The notes beneath the pieces are model-generated. The model did not search any database. It was given only the letters and a program-made list of their open reading frames with translations, and was not told the origin of the DNA. A program made the position numbers and the translations under genes. A DNA stretch of 64,000 bases from Bradyrhizobium sp. BRP22 (GTDB lineage: Bacteria; Pseudomonadota; Alphaproteobacteria; Rhizobiales; Xanthobacteraceae): assembly GCF_020194175.1 (NCBI RefSeq), contig NZ_JADYVX010000009.1:1-64000 (forward strand), read 5' to 3'. This document shows positions 43,896-52,989 of this stretch, one piece after another. The stretch's first letter is position 1. The number at the start of each line of letters is the position of its first letter.

Positions 43896-45677
43896 TTACC
43901 CCAACAACACCGCGTCCGCGCCGTTGATGGCTTCCGCGCTGTCGGTCACCGTCTTCTCCAGCGATGGCGCCTGCACTGCGATGTTCTCGGCGAAGAAGCG
44001 TGCCAGCGCGATATGGCGTTGCGGGTCGCCGGCCGCGCCACCGCCCTTCACGGCAAGCGCTTCGCCGGCGAGCATGCAGCCGCCGAGCGTTGCGCCGAAC
44101 AGGCGCAGATAGGGCGTGGCGCCGGCGAGCGCATCGTTCGGCGCCGAGGCGAGGCGCTCGAGCAGCCAGCGACTGGTGCGCTCCAGCGCGGCGAGCGCGT
44201 CGCGCAGCTTGGCGCCGGTGGTGCCGAAGGCGGGATCGTTGGAGGCCTCCACCTGCTTGACGATAGCGGAGAGCTCGTCGAGCAGCGCCCAGACCGAGGC
44301 GCCGCCATTGGCCGCGAGCTTGCGCGTGACCAGGTCGATCGACTGGATGCCGTTGGTGCCCTCATAGATCGCGGTGATGCGTGCGTCGCGATAATGCTGC
44401 GCTGCGCCGGTCTCCTCGATGAAGCCCATGCCGCCATGCACCTGCACGCCGAGATAGGCGACCTCGTTGCCGATATCGGTGGAGAAGGCCTTCGCGATCG
44501 GCGTCAGCAGCGCGCCGCGCGCGGCGGCTTCGGCGCGCACCTTCGTATCCTTGGCGCGCGTCGAAACGTCGAGTGCGACTGCAGTCGCATAGCAGATCGA
44601 GCGCGCGGCGGCGGTCATGGCGCGCATCTGCATCAGCATGCGCTTGACGTCGGGATGCACGATGATCGGGTCCGAGCCTTCGCCCTTGCTGCCGACGGCG
44701 CGGCCCTGGCGGCGTTCCTGGGCATAGGCGAGCGCCTGCTGGGTGGCGCGATCGGCAAGGCCGACTCCTTCGAGGCCGACCGCAAGGCGGGCCTGGTTCA
44801 TCATCGTGAACATGCAGCGCATGCCCTGGTTCTCTTCGCCGATCAGGTAGCCGATGGCGCCGCCATGGTCGCCCATGGTCATGGTGCAGGTGGGCGAGGC
44901 GTGCATGCCGAGCTTGTGCTCGACGCCGGAGGGATAGATGTCATTGCGCGCGCCGAGCGAGCCGTCCGGATTGACCAGGAATTTCGGGATCAGGAACAGC
45001 GAGATGCCCTTGGTGCCCGCGGGCGCATCGGGCAGGCGGGCGAGCACGAAATGAACGATGTTGTCGGTCATGTCGTGGTCGCCATAGGTGATGAAGATCT
45101 TGGTGCCCTTGATGCGGTAGCTGCCGTCACCGGCGCGCTCGGCGCGGGTGCGCAGCGCGCCGACATCGGAGCCCGCCTGCGGCTCGGTGAGCTGCATCGT
45201 GCCGGTCCACTCGCCGGAGACGAGTTTTGCAAGATAGATGTTCTTCAGCTCGTCGCTGCCATGGGCGTCCAGCGCCTCGATCGCGGAGAGCGTCAGCAGC
45301 GGGCAGAGGCCAAACGCCGAGTTGGAGGCGCTCCAGATCTCCGTGCAGGCGGCATTGATCGCCAGCGGCAGGCCCTGGCCCCCGAACGCTTCCGGACCCG
45401 ACACCGCGTTCCACCCCGCGGCGGCCCAGCGCTGATAGGCGTCGGGCCAGCCCGGCGCGGTCGTCACCTTGCCGTCAGCGAGCTTGATGCCGTGCTGGTC
45501 GCCGACCCGGTTGAGCGGCGCCAGCACGTCGCTTGCGAACTTGCCGGCCTCCTCCAGCACCGGCTGAGCGATGTCGCCGTCGAAATCGCCGTAATGGCCT
45601 GCGGCGAGGGCGGCTTTCAGACCGGCCCCATGGTTGAGGGCGAGCAGGATATCGTCAATCGGCGCGCGGTAGGTCAT
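43896..45677 (-). CDS. Acyl-CoA dehydrogenase, extended C-terminal type
   Basis: 593 aa from the ATG at 45677. The usual domains are in order: N-terminal helical (HYGDFDGDIAQPVLEEAG), middle (MQLTEPQAGSDVGALRTRA, IKGTKIFITYGDHD), C-terminal (YLIGEENQGMRCMFTMMNQARLAVGLEGVG), and the catalytic segment YEGTNGIQSIDLVTRKL. The extra approximately 100 C-terminal residues fit the longer acyl-CoA dehydrogenase class (DUF-type C). FAD enzyme of beta-oxidation; chain length preference unknown. Confidence 0.94.
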   Translation of the reverse strand: MTYRAPIDDILLALNHGAGLKAALAAGHYGDFDGDIAQPVLEEAGKFASDVLAPLNRVGDQHGIKLADGKVTTAPGWPDAYQRWAAAGWNAVSGPEAFGGQGLPLAINAACTEIWSASNSAFGLCPLLTLSAIEALDAHGSDELKNIYLAKLVSGEWTGTMQLTEPQAGSDVGALRTRAERAGDGSYRIKGTKIFITYGDHDMTDNIVHFVLARLPDAPAGTKGISLFLIPKFLVNPDGSLGARNDIYPSGVEHKLGMHASPTCTMTMGDHGGAIGYLIGEENQGMRCMFTMMNQARLAVGLEGVGLADRATQQALAYAQERRQGRAVGSKGEGSDPIIVHPDVKRMLMQMRAMTAAARSICYATAVALDVSTRAKDTKVRAEAAARGALLTPIAKAFSTDIGNEVAYLGVQVHGGMGFIEETGAAQHYRDARITAIYEGTNGIQSIDLVTRKLAANGGASVWALLDELSAIVKQVEASNDPAFGTTGAKLRDALAALERTSRWLLERLASAPNDALAGATPYLRLFGATLGGCMLAGEALAVKGGGAAGDPQRHIALARFFAENIAVQAPSLEKTVTDSAEAINGADAVLLG

Positions 45678-45855
45678 GGCGTCACTCCCGAGGGAACATT
45701 GGCGCCGTCTTCCCACGAAACCATGCGTCCCTCAACCGTCCGGATGACCGATTTGGGGGGAGAAACAGTTGAAATGGCCCGACTCCCTCTGTAGACCGGC
45801 GTTGCCAGACCGAGAGGGCTGCGGCTATGGTCCGCGCGCCTTCCGGGCCTGAAAT

Positions 45856-45930
45856 TGGGGCGTAGCCAAGCGGTAAGGCAGCGGATTTTGATTCCGCCAT
45901 TCGGAGGTTCGATCCCTCCCGCCCCAGCCA
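45856..45930 (+). tRNA. tRNA-Gln (anticodon TTG)
   Basis: 75 bases forming a full cloverleaf: acceptor TGGGGCG / CGCCCCA, D-arm with AGCCAAGCGGTAAGGCA, anticodon arm CGGA-TTTTGAT-TCCG with TTG, and T-arm with GGTTCGATCCC. G discriminator and CCA are encoded. It stands at the left edge of a region with a different gene mix and lower G+C. Confidence 0.96.
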
Positions 45931-46111
45931 GCCGCTACCTTAACGCAAGATCGTTTGATAATCCGATTGTGTCAGCGACCTTCGGGGCTTATGCCCTGAA
46001 CGGGCCGACCGCGATCAATCTCGTATTCGGCCCTGGTTGTGCCCTCTCGCGCTGGGTGCGCCCGGCACTTTGTCGATCAAAACAAGCCGTTCGCTTGGAA
46101 GGAAACTCGCC

Positions 46112-47980
46112 GTGACAGAATCGAAAGCCGTCATCATCGACCGGCATCCAGGCCGCTCTGCCCAAACCCTCGGGATTGCGCGAGAGCTTGGCACCGATCC
46201 GGATCTGATCCACGAGCCGTCGGTTGGCGTGGTCGGCACCAAAGGCGACAGTCAGTGCTACATGGGTGTGACGGCGAAGGTCGATGCCATCCACCAAAGC
46301 CTCAAGAGCCGTATCGGAAAGGGAGCAGGCCAGTTGAAGCTGCGCCTGGTCCAGCCGGAATACACGATCGCGACGTCGGACGGCATCCGCAATGGAACCC
46401 GCGAAATGCGCTATTCGCTGATCGGGCGGGAAGTCACTCACGATGCGCTCTGCGAGCACTTGAGCGCGACCGGTCTCGGCGGCACCATCGCCGTCGTAGC
46501 CTGTGACAAGCCGCCGGTCGGCACGCTGGCCGCGCTGCTCGAGCACAATCAGCCCGCGATCATCATGTCGGATGGGGCGATCCATCCCGGTACCGACCCG
46601 AGCACCGGCGAGAAGCTCGACATCGTCAGCGCCTATCAGGTCGCGGGTAACCCAGACGCCGAGTACCGCGACCACATCGCCTGTCATGCCTGCCCCGGAT
46701 ACGGCAGCTGCGGCGGCATGTTCACCTACAACACCATGCAGACATTCATCGGCGTCGTCGGCATGCAGCCGCTGCACATGGTGGCGCCACCGTCCGACGA
46801 TCCCCGCCGCCTCAAGGAATTCCCGGACCAGCTGGTCGACTACCTCGCGCAAATGATCGCGAAGAACCTGAAGCCACGAGACATCGTGGTTCGCGATTCG
46901 ATCCGAAACGCCGTCATCGTCGCAATGGCGGTCGGCGGCTCGACCAACGTCACCCTGCATGCGCCCGAGATCGCGCGCGCCGCAGGCTTTGCAGACTTCT
47001 GGAAAGAGGTGATGACGCCGGCCGAGTTCAATCATCTGTCGCAGCATGTCGTTCCGGTCCTCACCGATGCCCGTCCGTATGGCAAGTATTCGATGGTCGA
47101 CATCGACCATGTTGGCGGCGTGCAGGTGATCGTGCGCGAGCTGCTGGAGGCCGGGCTTCTCAACGGCGACGTGATGACCTGCACGGGCGAAACGCTGGCG
47201 CAGCAGGTCAAGCACCTTAACACCAAGGCCGTCGATGGCACGGTGATCTATCCCGTCGCCAAGCCGTATAAGCCGACCGGAGGCCTGCGGGTTCTTGGCG
47301 GCAATCTGTCGCCGGAATTCTCCGCGATCCTGAAGCTTGCCGGCGTCGAAGGCGGACTGGAAAACAATCTATTCCGCGGCAAGGCGCGTGTGTTCGAAGG
47401 CGAGCAGGCCCTGCTTGACGCGCTCGACAAGACGCCCGAGCGATTCCAGAACAACGACATGATCATCGTGCGCTACGAGGGGCCGAGCGGCGCTCCGGGC
47501 ATGCCGGAGATGCTTGACCCGACCTCGCGCATCACCACGCTGTGCCGCGAGCGGGGAATCGTGGTGGCGCTGATGACCGACACGCGGTTCTCCGGCGGAT
47601 CGGTCGGCCTTGTCATCGGCCATGTCGGCCCTGAAGCGGCCCTTGGCGGACCGATCGCCCTCGTTCAGGACGGTGACGAGATCGTCGCGGACTTGAACAA
47701 GAACGAGCTCAACTGCACGGAGCTGTCGGATCCTGCCGTTCTCAGACAGCGCAAAGCCGCATGGGACAAGGTGGTGGCTGATAACGGCGGCATCCACCCG
47801 AATTGTGGCGACGCGGATACCCGCCTGCTGCATCGCGCGCGGCTCACCGCCGTTCCCGCGACCCGCGGCGGCGGCCTGCATCCGAATCGCGAGGTCTGGG
47901 TGCGCCAGCCGCGCGAAGCAAAGCCGTCGGGTTTTGTACCGACGAACAAGCACCGGCCGGAGACAAGAAAGGCATTCTAG
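46112..47980 (+). CDS. IlvD/Edd family dehydratase paralogue
   Basis: 622 aa from the GTG at 46112, which follows TTGGAAGGAA; the open frame reaches 25 codons further up but without a ribosome site. Three predicted Fe-S cysteines are C49 (DSQCYMG), C131 (ACDKPPVG) and C200 (CPGYGSCGGMFTYNTM). DTRFSGGSVGLVIGHVGPEAALGGPIAL is the phosphate/metal region. The CDKPPVG and CPGYGS variants differ from housekeeping IlvD (CDKTTPG, CTGPG), so a sugar-acid dehydratase is possible. It stands alone next to the tRNA. Confidence 0.88.
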   Translation: MTESKAVIIDRHPGRSAQTLGIARELGTDPDLIHEPSVGVVGTKGDSQCYMGVTAKVDAIHQSLKSRIGKGAGQLKLRLVQPEYTIATSDGIRNGTREMRYSLIGREVTHDALCEHLSATGLGGTIAVVACDKPPVGTLAALLEHNQPAIIMSDGAIHPGTDPSTGEKLDIVSAYQVAGNPDAEYRDHIACHACPGYGSCGGMFTYNTMQTFIGVVGMQPLHMVAPPSDDPRRLKEFPDQLVDYLAQMIAKNLKPRDIVVRDSIRNAVIVAMAVGGSTNVTLHAPEIARAAGFADFWKEVMTPAEFNHLSQHVVPVLTDARPYGKYSMVDIDHVGGVQVIVRELLEAGLLNGDVMTCTGETLAQQVKHLNTKAVDGTVIYPVAKPYKPTGGLRVLGGNLSPEFSAILKLAGVEGGLENNLFRGKARVFEGEQALLDALDKTPERFQNNDMIIVRYEGPSGAPGMPEMLDPTSRITTLCRERGIVVALMTDTRFSGGSVGLVIGHVGPEAALGGPIALVQDGDEIVADLNKNELNCTELSDPAVLRQRKAAWDKVVADNGGIHPNCGDADTRLLHRARLTAVPATRGGGLHPNREVWVRQPREAKPSGFVPTNKHRPETRKAF

Positions 47981-48080
47981 AAACTGCAGTTAGCACCGCC
48001 GATGGAAATGTTTTCCGCGATCGAGACCGCGCCGTTCCCCCATGCAAACAGCGCGGTCGCTCGTCTCGGGGAAAGCCTCT

Positions 48081-49106
48081 TCAATGCGCAGACGGAATGA
48101 GAGCGCGCAAGACGTCCCAATTCCAGATCTGTCGTGCGCTATCGAACGCCGCGAAGTCATGGTCGAACTGCCAGTAGGCCCACGCCCAGCCAAATCGGTC
48201 GGCATTTCTCGCCACGAACGACAAGTATCTCAGGCGGCTTCGAGATGGAGCACGCTCATAAACCCCGAACTCGCCAAGATAGATGGGCCGTTTTTCCCGC
48301 TGTGACCAGAGAGCAATTCTGCTGAAATCGGCGACAATTTTCGCTTCGTCCTCTGGGGTACCCCAATCCAAGGGCCCAATCTTCGAGAACGTTCGGGACC
48401 ATGGCGCGCCTTGATGCGTAAACCTTATGGGTGCGTAATAATGAAAGGTCACGATCAGCTTTCTGTCGCCGGCCGGCAGCACCAGTTCGTCAATAGGCGC
48501 ATCGTCGGTGTTGAGAACAGCGGCAATCACAGTCCGCTCAGGGTTTGTGACCCGTACGATGCCAAGACATTCATTAAGAAGTGAGTTCCATTCGGCCGAG
48601 GTCATGTGTCCCCCGGGCTCATTCAGAATTTCGAAGATAAGCGCGGGGTATTTCCCCGCATACCGCGACGCAATCTGCGCCCAGAACGATTTGAGCTTCT
48701 CGGCGCATCCCGAGATGTTGCGTTGGCAAAAATCAGTATCGTGCTCATCGAGAATGGGAATGAGTTTCCGCGCAAGGACCTCTTCGATGACTGTATCAAG
48801 GCGTCTCAAGACGATTTCATCAAGGACGTTCTCCGAATCCATGTACTTGAAGCCGAAGAAGTTGATTCTGACGTGCGAGAAGCCTGCCTTTTGAATTGCG
48901 GTCAGATTCTCCAGGCGAAACGGCGCATTCTCGGCGCCTTGCCAGATGCCATCGTATCCCAGAATATTGATGCCGCGTCCCAGCGCCGCCGTGTCGCGAA
49001 ATGCGCCCTGCTCAGACCCGTGGGCTTGCGGGCTCCAGGCTGCAAGGACAAATGCCAGCAGCGCAAGCCTGAACGCCTTTGCCGAGCGGGCAAGTATCGC
49101 AATCAT
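48081..49106 (-). CDS. Secreted GH5-like glycoside hydrolase
   Basis: 341 aa with a signal peptide (residues 1-30). The (beta/alpha)8 barrel shows GRGINILGYDG, HVRINFFGF, the acid/base Glu E163 in FEILNEPGG and the nucleophile E279 in PIYLGEFGV, plus FHYYAPIRFTHQG. It likely cuts the polysaccharide made by this locus, or one like it, in the periplasm or outside. It begins 3 bases after the stop of the Wzy-type gene, on the same strand. Confidence 0.9.
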   Translation of the reverse strand: MIAILARSAKAFRLALLAFVLAAWSPQAHGSEQGAFRDTAALGRGINILGYDGIWQGAENAPFRLENLTAIQKAGFSHVRINFFGFKYMDSENVLDEIVLRRLDTVIEEVLARKLIPILDEHDTDFCQRNISGCAEKLKSFWAQIASRYAGKYPALIFEILNEPGGHMTSAEWNSLLNECLGIVRVTNPERTVIAAVLNTDDAPIDELVLPAGDRKLIVTFHYYAPIRFTHQGAPWSRTFSKIGPLDWGTPEDEAKIVADFSRIALWSQREKRPIYLGEFGVYERAPSRSRLRYLSFVARNADRFGWAWAYWQFDHDFAAFDSARQIWNWDVLRALIPSAH

Positions 49107-49108
49107 CT

Positions 49109-50413
49109 TTACGCCAACTCGCGATAGCTGTGATCTTCCAACAGCACCGGCCGACAGGTTGCGAGAAAGAAGGCCAGCAAGAGCACCGAAGTGAACATCG
49201 TGGAACGAAGGAATATCGTCTCCGTGAAATTCGTCTGAAAGCTGAGGACGGAAAATCCTATAATCAGCGCACAGTGAAACCGATCGATCGATCGGGATGA
49301 AATCAGATAGAGCACCTTGTTCGAAAACAGGAAGACGCTCGCCGCAAAAAGCAGGTAACCCAGAAATCCCGTCTCCATGAGGATGGCGATGTAGCCGCTA
49401 TGGTAGTTGTCGAGCACCCAGCCGTGGTTCTGCTCGAAGTAATCGTAGATCGATGGGGTCGTCCAAAATCCGTTTATTCCAAATCCGAGCAGGGGGGCGT
49501 CGTCGAAATGGCTTATGGCGTATTGCCAGATGAAGGTTCTCTCCGTGAAGTCGATTGTCCAGTCAGCGAGATGGATGGCGTCGTATCCGGTCAAGTAAAA
49601 ATACAGGATCAAGAAGCCGGCGGCGATGCACATGACAAAAGGCAGCACCGCGTAGACTTTCATGCAATTCACCGACCGCAGCGAGGTGAAAAGCAAGCCG
49701 CAAGCCGCCAATGCCACGGCGCCGGCGCCTCGCGATCCCGAAGCCAGGACGCAGGTTGAAGCGAGCAGGAATGTAACGAGGAAGGGTAGCCATCTCTGCC
49801 CCGTTATCTTTCGATAGTAGGCGAAAAACATGAGATAGGCGCCCACAAAGCCCAGGGTTTGTTTTGACTCGAAAACACCTTGCCATTGACCACTGTGCAT
49901 CCAGCTCTGGTCGATTCCGATATCGGGCACGAAAGCCGCGAAGGCAGCGGATGCCGCCAGCAGTATAAAGAGGCCGCGAGTGATCGATTTGACGATGTCA
50001 TCGATGTCAAGCCGCGTGATAAGACAGAACGCGCCGAAGGTTGTTATCGCGAGAGCCGCGCTTTTCATGATTGCCGCAAGGCTCAGATTTGTCCAAAGCA
50101 CGGAGATGGCGGCAAGCACGTAGAACGAGACGATCGCGACCAAGTCAGGGTTGAACGCCAGCCGCAGATTGGGTCGCACAAACGCGCTTGCATAGATCAG
50201 CAGGATCCACATCGACAGAGCAGCGAATTGCTGCAGATAGGTCTGTTCCACCGCCAACAGTGCAGTGTTGAAGGTCCCCATCGATGCGACGACGTTGATG
50301 GTGATGGACCAATTCATGATGAGCTTCGCGGCCCGCTCGATGTCGATGCCGCGCGTTTGGCGGATCGCGCCGTCAAACGTGCTCGTGTCGATCTGAATTT
50401 GTGCTCCGGCCAT
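49109..50413 (-). CDS. O-antigen ligase / Wzy-type polymerase
   Basis: 434 aa from the ATG at 50413. About ten hydrophobic segments, with a large periplasmic loop around 275-330 (FERTFIWQYAISHFDDAPLLGFGINGFWTTPSIYDYFEQNHGWVLDNYHSGYIAILME) containing the conserved G-hydrophobic-G and H residues of the Wzy_C/WaaL family. It either polymerises repeat units or joins glycan to a lipid carrier. The neighbouring GH5 gene and WecG-type gene support an exopolysaccharide role. Confidence 0.87.
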   Translation of the reverse strand: MAGAQIQIDTSTFDGAIRQTRGIDIERAAKLIMNWSITINVVASMGTFNTALLAVEQTYLQQFAALSMWILLIYASAFVRPNLRLAFNPDLVAIVSFYVLAAISVLWTNLSLAAIMKSAALAITTFGAFCLITRLDIDDIVKSITRGLFILLAASAAFAAFVPDIGIDQSWMHSGQWQGVFESKQTLGFVGAYLMFFAYYRKITGQRWLPFLVTFLLASTCVLASGSRGAGAVALAACGLLFTSLRSVNCMKVYAVLPFVMCIAAGFLILYFYLTGYDAIHLADWTIDFTERTFIWQYAISHFDDAPLLGFGINGFWTTPSIYDYFEQNHGWVLDNYHSGYIAILMETGFLGYLLFAASVFLFSNKVLYLISSRSIDRFHCALIIGFSVLSFQTNFTETIFLRSTMFTSVLLLAFFLATCRPVLLEDHSYRELA

Positions 50414-50496
50414 GGAATGAGCTTGGTGAAGCACGGTTAATTATTTGCTAGTCCAGCCGGGCGGGGCGGACACGAGGCGTGCCGAGCTGCGCAGCG

Positions 50497-51480
50497 TCAG
50501 TCGTGCTTGGTTGCCGTGGAACGGCTCCTGTTAAACAGCAGATAGAGCGCGCGCGGGTTGGTGGTCAGGTAACGCCAGAACAGCCGGCGCGGCTCGAGCC
50601 AGACTCGCCAGGCCCATTCCAGCCCGACATTCTGCATCCATTGCGGAGCGCGGGGACGGGTGCCGGAGAGGAAGTTGAACAGCCCGCCCGAGGTCTTGAT
50701 GACGCCGACATTGGAGAGCCGCGGCGTGAACTCTTCGACAAAGGCCTGCTCGTAGGGTACGCCGAGGGCGACCCAGAGATAGTCGGGAGCCAGCGCATTG
50801 ATCTCGTCGACCTTGGCGCGCAGCGCATCGCCGCGCAGATAGCCATGCGAGTGGCCGACGATCTTCAGCCTTGGATACATTCTGCGGACATTGGCGACGG
50901 CGACTGCGTTCTCGGCCTCGTCGGCGCCGAACATATAGAAGGAGAGCCCGGCCGCCTCGGCCTTGCGAGCGACGATGTGGAACAGGTCGGTGGTGGCGAC
51001 CCGTTCGGGGAGCGGCTGCGATGATTTGAAACGCGATACCGTGACCAGCGGCTGTCCGTCGGCATTGATGAGGTCGGCGGCGCGGAACAGGCGCTCGGTC
51101 ATCGGCTCGGTCGAGCAGCGCGCCACCACCTCGCCATTCGCCGAGGTCAGATAGAGCGGACGGCTCGCGCGGCGTTCTGGCGAGACCTGTTCGATCATGA
51201 AATCGGCGGTCTGCTCGAGATCGAGCACGGCGAGGCGGAGCCCTCCGACCGTGACGCGGGGGATTTCGGCGGTGACGGCCCTGCCGATGGGGTTTGCGCG
51301 ACGTTCGCGCGTATCGTCTTTTTCCGATGCTTGACGGCGTGACGTCGGGCCCATCGGCGCTCCGCGCGACCTGTCGCAAATCCGGACAGCCGAGACAGCC
51401 CGATCGAAACCGAGACGTCTACTCCGTTCGCCCTCGTCCCGTGACGTCGAAATCGGGCCGGAAACCTGCTCTTTCACCAT
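50497..51480 (-). CDS. WecG/TagA/CpsF family glycosyltransferase
   Basis: 327 aa. The GT26 core starts near residue 75: VTVGGLRLAVLDLEQTADFMIEQV, then PLYLTSANGEVVARC, ADLINADGQPLV, and LSFYMFGADEAENAVAVANVRRMYPRLKIVGHSHGYL, ending in LWVALGVPYEQAFVEEF and QNVGLEWAWRVWLEPRRLFWRYLTTNPRAL. It moves a sugar from a nucleotide donor to a lipid-linked acceptor, typically adding ManNAcA or a related sugar as the second residue. The usual P-x-Q-E is P-Y-E-Q here. Confidence 0.88.
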   Translation of the reverse strand: MVKEQVSGPISTSRDEGERSRRLGFDRAVSAVRICDRSRGAPMGPTSRRQASEKDDTRERRANPIGRAVTAEIPRVTVGGLRLAVLDLEQTADFMIEQVSPERRASRPLYLTSANGEVVARCSTEPMTERLFRAADLINADGQPLVTVSRFKSSQPLPERVATTDLFHIVARKAEAAGLSFYMFGADEAENAVAVANVRRMYPRLKIVGHSHGYLRGDALRAKVDEINALAPDYLWVALGVPYEQAFVEEFTPRLSNVGVIKTSGGLFNFLSGTRPRAPQWMQNVGLEWAWRVWLEPRRLFWRYLTTNPRALYLLFNRSRSTATKHD

Positions 51481-51826
51481 GACACAAGCGCTTCAGTTAG
51501 AGATTCCAATTACCGCCCACCCGAAGTGCAATATGCGGTCCATCAGCGGCCGGGACCGCATGCGGCAGTTCGATGCCGCATGAACTGGTTAACCGTGCGT
51601 GAAGGTGTGGAGGGCTCGCTAACCACAATGAATGGTTACGCGATGCGCGGCGACCGCAGGGCCGGCCATTATCAAGCCTTTGGTAAGAAGCCGGGCGCCG
51701 CCGCAACCACGATACGTTAATCCAGATCGCGTTTTGCCCATGTCTCCGGCAGTCTGCCTCTGCTAAAAGGTCGCAGGCCCGGCCCGACCGGCGCCCTGAG
51801 TAAGTCCGGCCTGTCTGCTCGCACGT
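51481..51826. other. Divergent intergenic region with palindromes
   Basis: 346 bases between the wecG-like and FemAB-like genes. A hairpin with 8-base arms ATGCGGCA and TGCCGCAT is at 51560-51581, GGTTAACC is at 51587-51594, and TAACCA-N7-TGGTTA at 51620-51638. These are the best candidate operators or regulatory sites of the locus. No gene is visible. Confidence 0.55.
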
Positions 51827-52957
51827 ATGAACAAGAACAAAAATAATAGCGGCGCGTTCGATGTCTGCATCGACGACGCATTTGACTTTCTGTCTCAAGA
51901 GTACGCCGAACTGTTCGAGGGTTCAGACGCCACGGCGTTTCAACATCCGGTGTGGCTGGACACGCTGTATCGCAAGCTGGCGCCCGCCGCGGCAGCGAAG
52001 CCCCTGGTCGTCGCGATCCGCCGTCGCGCGACCGGAAGGCTGGCGATGGTGTTGCCCTTGCTGCGGGTGCCGCGCGGACCGATGCAGACGGTCGAATTCG
52101 CAGACCTCCGTGTGTCCGATTATCTGACCCCTGTCTGCACGGCCGAGGTATTTTCTGATCTGCTTCGCGACGAGGATGCCTGCCTGACGCTCCGGCAGCT
52201 CGTCAGGCCTTTCGACCTGTTGCGAATGTGCAAGCTTCCTGATGGAAGAATGCCGGTCGAAAATCTTCTGGCGGCGCCTCGCCGTGTCTTCATGGAGACG
52301 AATGCGTACGCGACCGTGCTGGTCGCGCCGTTTGAGCAATGGCGAGCCAGCGCGCTGAGCCGCTCCTACCAGAAGGAACTCGCAAAGAAGCTGCGCCAGC
52401 TCCAGAAGAAAGGCACGTTGAGCTTTTCATGCTGTGATGACCGTGCATCCGTCATAGCCGCGATGGAGATGATGAAGAAATTTCGCGGCCCGCGTTTTCG
52501 AGCCCGTGGCGATGGCGACCTGTTGCAACGTCGCGAATATTTCGACTTCTATTCGAACATAGCGCTCCGCGGTCTGGGAGCTTTTGTTCGGCTGTACACC
52601 ATGAAGATGGACGGAAACCTGATCGCGGCAGTATTGGGATTGTGCCACCGCGGCAGCTTCCTGGTCATCATGAGCGCGTTCGACATCGCGGGATACAAGA
52701 GCCAATCCATCGGCGCGCTGATGTTCGAACAAGTCGCCAGGGATTGCATCGAGCGCGGGGATCAGGTCCTGGACTTCACCATTGGCGACGAACCATACAA
52801 GAGGATGTTTGGCGCTCAGCCCTCGCCGTTGTGGAGCGTGACTCAGGCCGGTAGCGTCGCCGGCTCCCTTGCCTTGTTCGCGCTACGCCAAGCGCCCTGG
52901 ATCAAGCTGGCCGCCAAAAGGATGGCCGCATTCAAGCTGCTGCCGGTCCGCACTTGA
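51827..52957 (+). CDS. FemAB/BcsL-like (CelD family) acyltransferase
   Basis: 376 aa GNAT-superfamily protein of the double-GNAT type. FQHPVWLDTLYRKLAP, then LAMVLPLLRVPRGPMQTVEFADLRVSDYLTPV, SRSYQKELAKKLRQLQKKGTLSF and LDFTIGDEPYKRMFGAQPSPLWSV follow the family. Such genes occur with polysaccharide loci, where they may transfer an acyl or aminoacyl group to the glycan. A promoter region shared with wecG lies upstream. Confidence 0.85.
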   Translation: MNKNKNNSGAFDVCIDDAFDFLSQEYAELFEGSDATAFQHPVWLDTLYRKLAPAAAAKPLVVAIRRRATGRLAMVLPLLRVPRGPMQTVEFADLRVSDYLTPVCTAEVFSDLLRDEDACLTLRQLVRPFDLLRMCKLPDGRMPVENLLAAPRRVFMETNAYATVLVAPFEQWRASALSRSYQKELAKKLRQLQKKGTLSFSCCDDRASVIAAMEMMKKFRGPRFRARGDGDLLQRREYFDFYSNIALRGLGAFVRLYTMKMDGNLIAAVLGLCHRGSFLVIMSAFDIAGYKSQSIGALMFEQVARDCIERGDQVLDFTIGDEPYKRMFGAQPSPLWSVTQAGSVAGSLALFALRQAPWIKLAAKRMAAFKLLPVRT

Positions 52958-52989
52958 ACTTGAATGTTCTCGGCAGCCCTTGGGTTGTC

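Noticed and set aside
43884..45794. 636-codon frame opposite the acyl-CoA dehydrogenase
   Set aside because: Antisense; the minus strand has a complete acyl-CoA dehydrogenase.
45856..45930. Prophage or integrative element attached at tRNA-Gln
   Set aside because: No integrase, excisionase or duplicated tRNA end is visible in the 18 kb to its right.
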